DNA of 64,000 bases, taken from positions 186,001-250,000 of the forward strand of contig JAFIGV010000015.1 of the NCBI GenBank assembly GCA_017849575.1, read 5' to 3'. This DNA comes from Flavipsychrobacter sp. (lineage in GTDB: Bacteria > Bacteroidota > Bacteroidia > Chitinophagales > Chitinophagaceae). A program made the position numbers and the translations under genes. Positions 17,538 through 26,680 of this stretch are shown in pieces. The notes beneath the pieces were generated by a model. The model had not been told where the DNA came from. It worked only from the letters and a program-made list of their open reading frames with translations, and did not search any database. Numbering within the stretch: position 1 is the first letter of the stretch; each line of letters starts with the position of its first letter.

Positions 17538-17981
17538 CTACTTGGTATAAAGCCCTGTACGTTGCATCGGATGGAAAAAACCTGTCAGCGCTGCCTTATG
17601 CCATTTTAGCTCGCTACACCATTGTTGTATTTGTTGATCGTCAAAAGAAGCGCGCATATCATGAGCAAATTTGTTTCTGATCTTTCCTATCAGCTTCAGG
17701 TCATGGTAAACAAGTTTCTCGATGAGCCCTAAACAGTAGATCATTCGGGCTCTATTTCCATAGCTACCGAGTGACTGATCATAATTGAGCAAACGATCAA
17801 CTTCTTTATCGTCTGGGAAAAACTCAATCAGTATGTGCTCCAACAGCGTTTCAAGAAAGGAGCCGCCAATGATAACGATCGCCCTGTCATCCCCTTCGTT
17901 ATAAGGAAACAGCTCAGCAAAAGCCTTCAGTAGCTCTTGTCGTTCAAAATATCGTTTAGACTCTTTCTCGTTTAACCACAT
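17538..17981 (-). CDS. MltR/HEPN-like protein at the end of the hsd operon
   Basis: 147 residues. DRAIVIIGGSFLETLLEHIL (about 32-51) and KLIGKIRNKFAHDMR (about 110-124) match the MltR/DUF4145-type helical family. RNKFAH fits the R-x4-H motif of HEPN ribonucleases or nucleotide-binding HEPN proteins, so an RNA-cutting back-up function is possible but not proven. The gene begins 16 bp after the hsdS stop codon and is transcribed with the type I system. In E. coli MltR acts on the mannitol operon, but nothing mannitol-related is nearby, so a defence-linked function is the better guess. Confidence 0.7.
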   Translation of the reverse strand: MWLNEKESKRYFERQELLKAFAELFPYNEGDDRAIVIIGGSFLETLLEHILIEFFPDDKEVDRLLNYDQSLGSYGNRARMIYCLGLIEKLVYHDLKLIGKIRNKFAHDMRASFDDQQIQQWCSELKWHKAALTGFFHPMQRTGLYTK

Positions 17982-17997
17982 GAATAGTAGTATGCTC

Positions 17998-19842
17998 TTA
18001 CTTTTTCTTTTTCGCCTGCTTAATCACCTTCCCAAATCCTTTCGGTTCAATTTTCATTTCCCTAATAAACCGAAGTCCATTTTCAATTTGCTCTTGCGAA
18101 TAACGTTGCTTTCTGTCGCTCCACTTATAAAAGTCGTCCACTAATTCTTCATTGGTTATCGTTTGGTTCATCAAGATGCGGTTATTCCAAACAGCGTAGA
18201 GTGTTGCGATTATTTCTGCCTCAGCCTCCGTCATGTTTTTCATCATGCTGAATAGCCGCTCCAATTTATTCGCCGCTCCATTGAAGTAGCCGTCAAAGTA
18301 TCCATCAATCTGGCTACACTTTCCTAGCGGGAACCATTTGTATTTTCTTTCTTCATACCACTTCGACGTTTTCAGGTTATTGGCTACGGTATGCATGAAA
18401 GATGGATCGTACGGGCCTGCTACCTGAAAGTAATAGTCCGAACCCAAGTCTGCTTCTGCAATATGCTCCGCGAGAAACTGAATTTTCTGAAACTTGACAT
18501 GAGTAAAGTGGGGATCGTCTTTGAAGAGGGAAACGATCTTGCCGCCAAGTACTCGTTTTGCAAAGGGCTTCTTATTGTTTGAAATAGTCAACGCTTCCTG
18601 CGGGGAATATTGAGGTGTCGGCTCTGCCGCCATACCTATCACTCCCTCCACCTGCTCATGAGCTTCTTTCACCGTTACCTGGCCATTCATCAGCAGCGGC
18701 AGCAGCCAATCGCGGAGACGAGTGAGTTCCTGATTCTGAAAGGAATTTTTTATGATAAGATCATAAAAAGGTTGCACAGTTTCGACGTACTCGGTCATCA
18801 ATGGCGTCTTTCGTCCAGGAAATAAAATAGGAGAGGTGTCAACAATTTCTTTGTTTATATGGGGTTGTTGGGCACCTGTCCGAAGACCCATCAGCCTTCT
18901 AATTTCATTCTTTAAATACGGATACAAAAAGCAGGATTTGAAGAAATCGTTTTCCCTAAGCCCGACTACAGATTGATTAATACAAGCGTCGATGGCAAGG
19001 ATCGTGGGTCTTAAATGACGAGTGATTGAGAGAAGTGTAGTACCTGCTTCCAAAAAGCTCGTCGCAGATTCCTTCACTCCTGCTTCCGTTATCATCATCT
19101 CTGATTCGATGACCGGGAAGTTTGCCACCTCTCCAGAATTTAGCCAATGGACTGTTCCATTATCCCAATATCTTCTTCGTTTAGTAGAGGGCGTACCGCC
19201 CAAGGCTGTTTCGATAACATCACCCAACTTCCTCACCTCCCATCCCTCCGGCACCTCGCGCTTCAGCACTTCGTTGTAAACCATCCTGCCACCGGAGGCG
19301 CGGTAGGGTTTGCCATTGGCATCTGGGAAATCGAACTGCACAAACCAGTAATCATAGATCAGCTTTGCCAGTGCTTCCAGCTCCGCGTTGATCTTGTTGT
19401 TGAGCTCTATCTTATCATCGAGTGCGGAAAGGACAGAGGCGATTTGGCGTTGCGTTTTTCGGTCACTCTGAAAGGGTACGAAAAGCTCGTGCAAATCGTT
19501 CCTATTAATACCAGGTACAGTACTCTTGTCCCCAGTTGCCAAATTACCTAAGCATTTCATCAGGTAGAAAACATACCTTGGCTCATTCTCATGAAAGCTC
19601 GTTGCATATAGTGCAGTATTGTGGGGCCAGTATTTTCCATTTACGTAATAGACTTCGCCAAGCGTTCCATAGCGTCCTGTAACTATTCCCTCACCATCTT
19701 TCTTGTATTCATCATGATAACCTGAAATCCCACTAGAACTAATCACAGGGTAGCTGCCTGGACGACGGTTGAAACCAGGAAGATCATAGCCACGTTTGAA
19801 GGTGACGATGTTGCCAAGTCTTTCATTTGTTAAATTAGACAT
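17998..19842 (-). CDS. hsdS: Type I restriction-modification specificity subunit with C-terminal extra domain
   Basis: 614 residues, longer than the usual 400-450. Two target-recognition domains with their helical spacers are visible: TRD1 residues 1-150, conserved helix DRKTQRQIASVLSALDDKI (126-144), TRD2 about 200-370, and second helix ending RLRDWLLPLLMNGQV. After about residue 405 there is an additional domain of 200 residues (SLFKDDPHFTHVKFQKIQFL, YYFQVAGPYDPSF, terminal KQAKKKK) not needed for target recognition. Its start overlaps hsdM by 8 bp. HsdS sets the DNA sequence recognised by both methylation and cleavage complexes. The extra domain appears in some Bacteroidota type I systems; its role is unknown to me. 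Confidence 0.9.
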   Translation of the reverse strand: MSNLTNERLGNIVTFKRGYDLPGFNRRPGSYPVISSSGISGYHDEYKKDGEGIVTGRYGTLGEVYYVNGKYWPHNTALYATSFHENEPRYVFYLMKCLGNLATGDKSTVPGINRNDLHELFVPFQSDRKTQRQIASVLSALDDKIELNNKINAELEALAKLIYDYWFVQFDFPDANGKPYRASGGRMVYNEVLKREVPEGWEVRKLGDVIETALGGTPSTKRRRYWDNGTVHWLNSGEVANFPVIESEMMITEAGVKESATSFLEAGTTLLSITRHLRPTILAIDACINQSVVGLRENDFFKSCFLYPYLKNEIRRLMGLRTGAQQPHINKEIVDTSPILFPGRKTPLMTEYVETVQPFYDLIIKNSFQNQELTRLRDWLLPLLMNGQVTVKEAHEQVEGVIGMAAEPTPQYSPQEALTISNNKKPFAKRVLGGKIVSLFKDDPHFTHVKFQKIQFLAEHIAEADLGSDYYFQVAGPYDPSFMHTVANNLKTSKWYEERKYKWFPLGKCSQIDGYFDGYFNGAANKLERLFSMMKNMTEAEAEIIATLYAVWNNRILMNQTITNEELVDDFYKWSDRKQRYSQEQIENGLRFIREMKIEPKGFGKVIKQAKKKK

Positions 19843-21448
19843 ACACCAAACGAGAAAGAGAATTTGTAATCTTGGGTTGCATCTTTGATGAATCTTCGAA
19901 GTATTCTTCCAGTTTGGAACGATGCATTCTTAACCGCTCCTCAAACTGCTCCTTCGTTATCTCCAAATGTTCCATCTTCACTTCAAAATACTGCCCGGCT
20001 GAAAAAGAATAGTATTTCTCCTTTATCTGCGCTCCGCTCACCACAACCGAAAAGTCATCTTCCGCCTTCTTCAGGTTCATGGCTTTGATGATGCGCTCCT
20101 CTTCTTCGGGTCGCAGTACGGTGCGCTCGCGCTTGCCGTCTTTCACCGTGTCGCCCAGCTTGGAGGCATCCACCAGCACGATGTGCTCATTATCTGCCTG
20201 CCGGTCCATAAACACCACGCTCACATTGGTACCTGTGCTTGCAAATATGTTGCTCGGCATGCTCACCACACCGCGCAGCCAGCCGCGTTCCACCATCGCC
20301 TCACGTATTCTCTTTTCTATCCCGCTCTGTGCGGTAAGAAAACCGGTGGGCACCACCACTGCAGCCTTTCCCTTTTTACTCAGGCTGTGCATGATGTGCT
20401 GGATGAACATCAGGTAAATCGCCATGCTCTCCTTCTTGTTTGCCGGCACTTTGGGGATACCAGCAAAGAAGCGTTGTGAAAAGACTTTGGTCTCCAGCTT
20501 CTCACGGAAGTCAGAGAAATCGAGCTTGAAGGGCGGGTTTGACACGATATAGTCGAACTTCTTATCAAGGTAATAAGGCTCCGAAAGTGTATTGGTCTTG
20601 ATGATATGCGGTATGGAGTGCGCCAGGTTGTTAAGCACCAGGTTTAGCCGTAGCATGGAAGATGATTTTTGGGAAATGTCTTCACTGTAAATGCTGCAGT
20701 TCTGCTCGCCTATGGCATGCGCCAGGTTCATTAAAAGCGTTCCCGATCCCGCACTTGGATCGTAGCAGGTAACACCGCTCACCGGCTCGGTCACCATGAT
20801 GGCTGCCATGATTCGGGCCACGGCATGAGGCGTATAGTATTCGGCATACTTGCCGCCGCTGTCTGTGTTGTAATCTTTGATCAGGTATTCGAATATAGTG
20901 GCGAAGAAATCGTACTTCTCGCCAAACATATGCTCAAACGAAAATTCCACAAGCTTGTTGATGAGTGCGCGGCAAAAAGCATCGCGTTGCGAAGGATCGG
21001 AGATGAACTGGCTTACTTCATCGAACATCTTGTCCTTAGAGCCACTCCCGGATTTCACTGAGAATATATCCGCGTTGTTTATGCTTATAGCGCGCAACGT
21101 ATCGTCAAGCAGTTTTCCGAACTCCTTTTCGTTTTGCCGGTTGAACAGGGCGGTAATCATTTCCTGCGGATACAGCTTCGGTACATCCGGACCAATGCCG
21201 TAAAGCATCAGCTGGTACTCGTCTTCTGTCATGTTTTCTATCGCCTCCTGAAAGTTGTCCGCCTCAGCCAATGCCTGGTTGTATTTCCGTGCTTCAAACT
21301 GAAACTTATCATTCATGAACTTGTACAGAAACATCTGCGTGATGATCTTAAACTCGTTCCCATCATTCCCCAATCCGTAGTTGGCGCATACACTCTTGAG
21401 ATTGTCAATGAGTGCCTTGGTTTTACTTATAAATGTCAAATCGGTCAT
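19835..21448 (-). CDS. hsdM: Type I restriction-modification methyltransferase subunit
   Basis: 537 residues. N6-adenine methyltransferase motifs: SAM-binding motif I DPSAGSGTLL (residues 230-239) and catalytic NPPF (304-307) in YIVSNPPFKLDF; AEYYTPHAVARIM (202-214) is the family's typical entry helix. Overlaps hsdR by 4 bp and hsdS by 8 bp, so the three subunits are translationally coupled. Two HsdM with one HsdS methylate adenine in both strands of the bipartite target and protect self DNA. Sequence is complete with all motifs intact. Confidence 0.96.
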   Translation of the reverse strand: MTDLTFISKTKALIDNLKSVCANYGLGNDGNEFKIITQMFLYKFMNDKFQFEARKYNQALAEADNFQEAIENMTEDEYQLMLYGIGPDVPKLYPQEMITALFNRQNEKEFGKLLDDTLRAISINNADIFSVKSGSGSKDKMFDEVSQFISDPSQRDAFCRALINKLVEFSFEHMFGEKYDFFATIFEYLIKDYNTDSGGKYAEYYTPHAVARIMAAIMVTEPVSGVTCYDPSAGSGTLLMNLAHAIGEQNCSIYSEDISQKSSSMLRLNLVLNNLAHSIPHIIKTNTLSEPYYLDKKFDYIVSNPPFKLDFSDFREKLETKVFSQRFFAGIPKVPANKKESMAIYLMFIQHIMHSLSKKGKAAVVVPTGFLTAQSGIEKRIREAMVERGWLRGVVSMPSNIFASTGTNVSVVFMDRQADNEHIVLVDASKLGDTVKDGKRERTVLRPEEEERIIKAMNLKKAEDDFSVVVSGAQIKEKYYSFSAGQYFEVKMEHLEITKEQFEERLRMHRSKLEEYFEDSSKMQPKITNSLSRLVYV

Positions 21449-24400
21449 GGTCTCCTTCCGTAGTAGTCGTTGAAATATTCGTTCACAATAAGGTTATTAA
21501 TGGACTGTGCAGTGGGCACATCCAATGGCATCTTGCGCGTCTTCACAAATTCATTCACCAGCAGTTGCATCATGTATTGGGTGAAATAGCTTTCGTGCTC
21601 GGTGAGGCGACTGTTGCGCATTAGTTGCTCGTCGGTGATTGCTTTGATGGATTGCAGCGCTTCATAGAGCTGACTCTCCTTCTGGTTAAGGGTTCCTTTT
21701 TCCTGCAACCGTTTATGAATGCGTACATACTTTTCGTCTTGCTGATACTTGGCTTTCAGCAGGTCGTTCTTCCGGTTCAGGTCTTTTACCTTGTCGTAAA
21801 TGGAGCGCAGCAGCCCAATGTTTTCTTTCATCTCCTCCTGTGTTACTTCATCCAGGTTTTTCTTTTTGAAGATACGCTCCAGCTCTTCGCGCAGGGAAAT
21901 GAATTGTGGGTCTTTAGGGTCGAAATTCTGTTGCATGGTTTCCCGCGTCTTTCTGAGTTGGTTTTTCAGTTCATCAGCAAGAATCAGTTCTGTTTCAGAT
22001 ATTTTTCTAAACAGGAAAATGATGTCTTCAAGCGCCGTATTAATCAGGTTTGCTTCGTCATTGCCTGTTTCCAGCGCCTCCAGTTGGTTTAGTTTCTGTA
22101 GTTGCGCTTCCGTTACACCCAGCAGCTGATTGAGTTTGTAGAAGTTCAACTTTTGTAGCAGCTCGTCAAAGCCTTGTAGCCGGATGATGTTCTTTAGCTC
22201 CTTTGCATTGGTCAGTGCTTTAATCAGCTCCGTGAGGATCTTCTTGTCACGTATCTCACTCACCTGTTGGTTAAACAGTTCGGCATTAGCGGTATCATAG
22301 TGAAAAAGCGCTTCCCTGATCTGCTCAATGTCCTGCAGTATTTCTTCCTCACTTTTAAAAAGCTTGCTGTAATGCTGCATTTCATCGCCTAACTCGCTTT
22401 GCAGCTCATCGAAATACATCCGGTTAGTGCGGTCGAAAGCTGATGTGATGTCGGCAAAGTCCACCACGTAACCAAAGCGATAGTGCTTGTAGGGACGATT
22501 GACACGGGTGAGTGTTTGCAGCAGATTGTGGTCGTGAATAACACGGGCGAGATACAGCTTTTTGAGGCGTTTGGCATCAAAGCCGGTAAGCAGCATATTG
22601 TACACAAACAGCAAGTCTATTCTTCCATCTTTGAACGCCTGAATAAGGTCGTGTCGGATTTGCTTGTCATTTTCATCATGTAAGATTAGAGATGCGGAAA
22701 GTTGGCTGCGTTCTTCGCCGTAAGGAACATCGTCTTCAGCAGCCAATGACAGCTTCTCCGGCTCGGTTTCCTGTTTTCCAAAACTTCGTTCAAATTGAGC
22801 AAACAGTTCTTTAGCTTGTTCGCTACTATCGCAAACCACCATTCCGCCTAATGAATTATCACGTTCTGTCTGCCGGAACTTACGCAAGTCATTAACGATA
22901 TAATCCAGCAAGGGCGCTACATATCTCGGATGGGCATAAACCAGCCTTTTCTTAGCTTCCCCTTTCAAGATGTCTATCTGCTGCAATATTTCTTTCATCT
23001 GCATCTTGTATGCAGTGTCTATCCCTTCACGTATCAGGCGTAGCGTATAACCATCGGCTATGGAGCGGTTGTAGTAGTATTTATGGATATAGTTGCCGAA
23101 CAAGGTTTTAGTGTCGAAGTCTTTCACTACTTGTCGCAACAAGGGTGTTCCTGTCAAAGCAATCAGAATGGCTTGTTTATCGCTGTTGATGAGATTTGCG
23201 AGATAGTTGCCCTTAGGATTGTAAGACCGGTGCGCTTCGTCAAGAAAATATATTCGTTGCACCCGCACATCATAATCAACGGTATCCTGTACGGTCGATA
23301 CTTCGCTAAACTTCTGGATGTTAACCACCGTGATCTCCCTTTGTCCGCTGGCGTTGTGTACAGCGCCAACAGTTTTCAGATCAGCGACAAAGTCAGCCTT
23401 CGAGAGAGCCATGTTCACCACCAACCCACGCGCAGCAAATTCTTTTTGTGCTTGCTTTGCGAGATCCAGCCGATCAACGATAAAGTAAAACTTTGGTATC
23501 GTATTTTTTCGCTGGAAGTAATCCGTGAGGTATTTAACATTGTAAAAAGCCAACGCAGTCTTGCCGGAACCTTGAGTATGCCAGATAATTCCTTTCCTTA
23601 TGCCTTGGTTGAGGTGATGCTCGATAGCTTTCGTAGCAAAAAGCTGTGGATACCGCATGATATGCTTTTGCAGCACCCGGCGCCCGTTTATTGAGTCCTC
23701 CACATAGGCAAAGCCGTATTGAAACAGGAATTGCAACCGCTCCTTACTAAGCATGGACGTGAGGATTCGATTGGTCGGCGTATTGTAATGCTTGTTCGTG
23801 ATGAATTCAGGTGAGTGCTTGATAACTGTGACATTGTTGTCTTTAAGCACTGCGTTTTCCAACTCATCACTCTCCGGAGCTAAAAGAAGTGTAAGATTTA
23901 GATTTTCTTCTTCCCGGAAATAATTAAACTGCAAGTCACGATATGCCGATGTTGCATAATATGCTCCCTGTATCGGGTCGATCACTCCGTCCTCATACTC
24001 CATGTTGTTGGAGAAAATCATGAGCTGCGTGATGTTGGCAAAGCGCTTAAATTTTTTGTTCTTAAACCTCCGGTTGATCCTCTCGCGCTCAGCTAACACA
24101 CCCTCACGGTTGTTAGGCTTCTTAACCTCCATGAACGCCAAAGGCATCCCGTTGATAAGAACTGTGATATCCGGCCGAAACTCCTCTTCGCCATTGCGGC
24201 AAGTTAGCTCGGTGGTGACATGGAATTCGTTCCGGCTGAAATTTTCAAAATCAATGAGTTTGATACCAGAAGTGGCTGTCAGTGCTTTGTAGAACTCACA
24301 ACCTAAATCGTCGTAGTCCAACTTCAAACTAAGTTCCTGCAAGCAACGGTCAATCTCTACATCAGTAGCCTCAGAATTAATACGTCTCAACCCTCTGTAA

Positions 24401-24531
24401 AAAAATTCTGGAAAGATATTTGTTTCATCTAGGCGTTTATGGTGGTCTTTCCGGTGAATGTATCTATAACCTAACCTAACGAGATGCAATAATGCTGGGA
24501 TTTTGACCCTTGAATCCTCGTTGAACGTCAT
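21445..24531 (-). CDS. hsdR: Type I restriction-modification translocase/nuclease subunit
   Basis: 1028 residues, full length for the family. N-terminal PD-(D/E)XK nuclease: RPDITVLI (Asp121), AFMEVKKP (Glu135, Lys137). SF2 motor: Walker A TQGSGKT (319-325), DEAH box LDEAHRSY (about 430-437), and TGTPLL motif III further on. The C-terminal third has helices that bind HsdM/S. It is first in the operon hsdR-hsdM-hsdS-mltR-like. The enzyme pulls unmodified foreign DNA and cuts it far from the recognition site. No promoter box was identified in the upstream repeat region. Confidence 0.96.
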   Translation of the reverse strand: MTFNEDSRVKIPALLHLVRLGYRYIHRKDHHKRLDETNIFPEFFYRGLRRINSEATDVEIDRCLQELSLKLDYDDLGCEFYKALTATSGIKLIDFENFSRNEFHVTTELTCRNGEEEFRPDITVLINGMPLAFMEVKKPNNREGVLAERERINRRFKNKKFKRFANITQLMIFSNNMEYEDGVIDPIQGAYYATSAYRDLQFNYFREEENLNLTLLLAPESDELENAVLKDNNVTVIKHSPEFITNKHYNTPTNRILTSMLSKERLQFLFQYGFAYVEDSINGRRVLQKHIMRYPQLFATKAIEHHLNQGIRKGIIWHTQGSGKTALAFYNVKYLTDYFQRKNTIPKFYFIVDRLDLAKQAQKEFAARGLVVNMALSKADFVADLKTVGAVHNASGQREITVVNIQKFSEVSTVQDTVDYDVRVQRIYFLDEAHRSYNPKGNYLANLINSDKQAILIALTGTPLLRQVVKDFDTKTLFGNYIHKYYYNRSIADGYTLRLIREGIDTAYKMQMKEILQQIDILKGEAKKRLVYAHPRYVAPLLDYIVNDLRKFRQTERDNSLGGMVVCDSSEQAKELFAQFERSFGKQETEPEKLSLAAEDDVPYGEERSQLSASLILHDENDKQIRHDLIQAFKDGRIDLLFVYNMLLTGFDAKRLKKLYLARVIHDHNLLQTLTRVNRPYKHYRFGYVVDFADITSAFDRTNRMYFDELQSELGDEMQHYSKLFKSEEEILQDIEQIREALFHYDTANAELFNQQVSEIRDKKILTELIKALTNAKELKNIIRLQGFDELLQKLNFYKLNQLLGVTEAQLQKLNQLEALETGNDEANLINTALEDIIFLFRKISETELILADELKNQLRKTRETMQQNFDPKDPQFISLREELERIFKKKNLDEVTQEEMKENIGLLRSIYDKVKDLNRKNDLLKAKYQQDEKYVRIHKRLQEKGTLNQKESQLYEALQSIKAITDEQLMRNSRLTEHESYFTQYMMQLLVNEFVKTRKMPLDVPTAQSINNLIVNEYFNDYYGRRP

Positions 24532-24749
24532 GTGTAATGAAGGTTAGTGTTTATTGGATATTTGCTCTAAAGTAATAGAAGTTTCAAAGCTTAACAACAC
24601 TGGCTTTTCGATCCAGAAAGCAGCCTTAAATTCATTAGGTAGTCAACATCGTCTCCGATCCGTTGTATATACATTACAAAAGAAAAGGAAGACACAGCCA
24701 TACCACCTTCTTGCAATGGCGCGAGGGGTAGGTCCGTTCTGATCCTCCC

Positions 24750-25038
24750 GCTGGGTCTGTCCCTTTTTGGAGGGGATGTGTGTAAGCCTTGTGTGGTCCC
24801 GATAGCTATCGGGAGGGGGAGGTGTTTTATCTTTTCCTCCCGCGCTTACGCACGCTGCCCATTGCACGCCCCCTCCCGGAGGGGGATAAGTATCCTCCAG
24901 CGGGGTCTGTCCCTTTTTGGAGGGGATGTGTGTAAGCCTTGTGTGGTCCCGATAGCTATCGGGAGGGGTGGTGTTTATCTTTTCCTCCCCCGCTTACGCA
25001 CGCTGCCCACTGCACGCCCCCTCCCGGAGGGGGATAAG
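24750..25038. repeat. Two tandem 140-bp direct repeats with an 18-bp palindrome
   Basis: Units 24750-24890 and 24900-25038 agree almost throughout. Each contains GTCTGTCCCTTTTTGGAGG, the perfect palindrome TCCCGATAGCTATCGGGA (24797-24814, 24947-24964), and CTCCCGGAGGGGGATAAG at the end. No gene overlaps. The same 18-bp palindrome occurs a third time at 31618-31635. Probably a dispersed intergenic repeat or a decayed mobile element. Confidence 0.85.
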
Positions 25039-25182
25039 TTACTTTCGCGCTGCTTTCTGGTCTTTGAAACTGAGCGAGGGCACATTCGTCATTGCACGAC
25101 TTCACAAAAAGCAAAAAAAAAATCAACATAAAACACTCCACAGCCTCCCTTTCTGAGAGAGGAGATGTGCGGTGGGCTATCT

Positions 25183-25375
25183 GAAGTTTGATTTGAAGAT
25201 TTGAAAATTTGAGGATTTGAAGATAATAAGCCAATGAGCTAATGAGCCGATTAGCCAATAGTGGGACGGGCTTGAAAGCCGGACAACAATCGACTTTACA
25301 AATTAACAGCTTCACAACTTTACGAATTCACGACTTTACAAACGCATCAACAGAAAAACAAATCAACACCCACCC
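25183..25375. repeat. Dispersed composite AT-rich repeat, copy A
   Basis: Composed of three modules in fixed order: GATTTGAAAATTTGAGG-type heptad tract, GCCAATGAGCTAATGAGCC-type tract with GGACGGGCTTGAAAGCCGG (a small hairpin), then tracts like CACAACTTTACGAATTCACG ending AACAAATCAAC. The same order returns in copies B, C and D. No coding potential. Confidence 0.7.
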
Positions 25376-25734
25376 ACTCCACGACCTCCCCTCTTGAGAG
25401 GGGACGTGCGGTGGCTTGGCGCGGAGCAGGGGTGTGTCCTAACAAACAACGTCTCAAAAACGAAATCTCTCCCCACAAACACAGCAAATAAACAAATCAA
25501 CAACCCAACAGATGTCTCGTCGCTGCCTGCCCAATGCAGTGGCTATCGCTCGCAGCTCACTCGACATGACGGCCTTGATGGAACCGGATTGAAGACATCA
25601 TCGAACTCACAACTCCATAATGTTGGGAAGAGACAATTCGCTCAGCCCATGATGGCGCCTTTACAAATCCACAACTTCACAAATAAACAAATCAACACAT
25701 AAACAGATAAAACCAGCGCCATGGAGGGGCAATT

Positions 25735-25971
25735 AGTAAATTAGAAAATGTAACAATGTGGCAATTGGATTTGAAGATTTGAAAATTTGAAGAAAATTAG
25801 CCAATGAGCTAATTAGCCAGTTAGCCAATGGTAGGACGGGTTTGAGAGCCGGACAACAACCAACCTCACAATTTTACAACTTCACAGCTTTACAAAAAAA
25901 AGCACATCAACAAAACCCCTGATTGTATCTTCTTCTTTTGCTGGATCACATCTTTGATAGCCGTCCCGGTC
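25735..25971. repeat. Dispersed composite AT-rich repeat, copy B, with partial hairpin cluster
   Basis: Same three modules as copy A (GATTTGAAGATTTGAAAATT, then TTAGCCAATGAGC, GGACGGGTTTGAGAGCCGG, then Thr-codon-like ACTTCACAGC tracts). It ends at 25928-25971 in CTTCTTCTTTTGCTGGATC and GATAGCCGTCCCGG, degenerate versions of the hairpins at 31585-31635. The stretch between copies A and B (25376-25734) has similar short low-complexity tracts and no gene. Confidence 0.65.
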
Positions 25972-25981
25972 TTGAAAAAAA

Positions 25982-26629
25982 TCAATTGATGATCCGGTTT
26001 TGAAGGGCTTTTTGCAGGGCTTCCACTTTATTGGTGACTTGCAGTTTACGGTAAATATTCTCAATATGCTTGCGAACGGTGCCATAACTGATGCAGAGGT
26101 TCACTGCTATTTTTTCATAGCTTAATCCGTTTTTGAGTTGTTCCAGAATCTCCGTCTCCCGGCGAGTAATGCCAAAATCGAAGCCGGTATCCTGCTCACG
26201 GACAAGCGGATGCCGTACCAGATTTAATACTTTCAGTGCAATGGCAGCCGACATAGCCGCTCCTCCATCGAGGGTTTCCTGAATAGCTCTTTGTAGTTCT
26301 TCTGCGGGTTCTTCTTTCAAAATATAGCCCGATGCTCCCGCAACAATCGCCTCAAAAATTTTGTCGTCATCGTCAAACGAGGTAAGCATCAGGACTTTAA
26401 TCTGAGGATAGCGTTTTTTGATCGCTGCAGTTGCACTGATGCCGTCCATTACCGGCATTTGTATGTCCATCAACACAAGGTCTGGCAACTGCTTATCCAT
26501 GTTCTCCAGCAGCAGTTTGCCGTTGACAGCCGTAAATAGCACTTTGATCTGCGGATAGTTGCTAAGTTTTTCGACGCAACTACGCAGGGCAAAACTATTA
26601 TCCTCGGCAATGGCTATATACGTATTCAT
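25982..26629 (-). CDS. NarL/LuxR-family response regulator
   Basis: 215 residues. Receiver domain (1-120) with phospho-acceptor Asp in LVLMDIQMPVMDG (about residue 54), acidic pair near the N-terminus (AEDNS) and Lys in YILKEE (about 105). C-terminal LuxR HTH: ITRRETEILEQLKNGLSYEK then GTVRKHIENIYRKL. It follows the sensor kinase gene by 51 bp on the same strand, so the pair is one operon. A 7-bp inverted repeat in the divergent promoter region is a possible binding site. The repeat-filled region lies directly downstream of its stop. Confidence 0.93.
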   Translation of the reverse strand: MNTYIAIAEDNSFALRSCVEKLSNYPQIKVLFTAVNGKLLLENMDKQLPDLVLMDIQMPVMDGISATAAIKKRYPQIKVLMLTSFDDDDKIFEAIVAGASGYILKEEPAEELQRAIQETLDGGAAMSAAIALKVLNLVRHPLVREQDTGFDFGITRRETEILEQLKNGLSYEKIAVNLCISYGTVRKHIENIYRKLQVTNKVEALQKALQNRIIN

Positions 26630-26680
26630 TGTTGGAAAGCTTCAAAACTGCATCAGTTTTCTCTTTGAGTCAATACGTTG

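Noticed and set aside
24778-25131. 117-codon plus-strand frame in the tandem repeats
   Set aside because: It is made of the repeat units read in one frame, with no protein-like composition.
25394-25702. 102-codon plus-strand frame in the repeat zone
   Set aside because: Low-complexity Asn/Thr/Lys composition from AT-rich tracts; no start signal or homologous look.
24532-25981. CRISPR array
   Set aside because: Two long tandem units and scattered imperfect copies, with no regular short repeat-spacer pattern and no cas genes.
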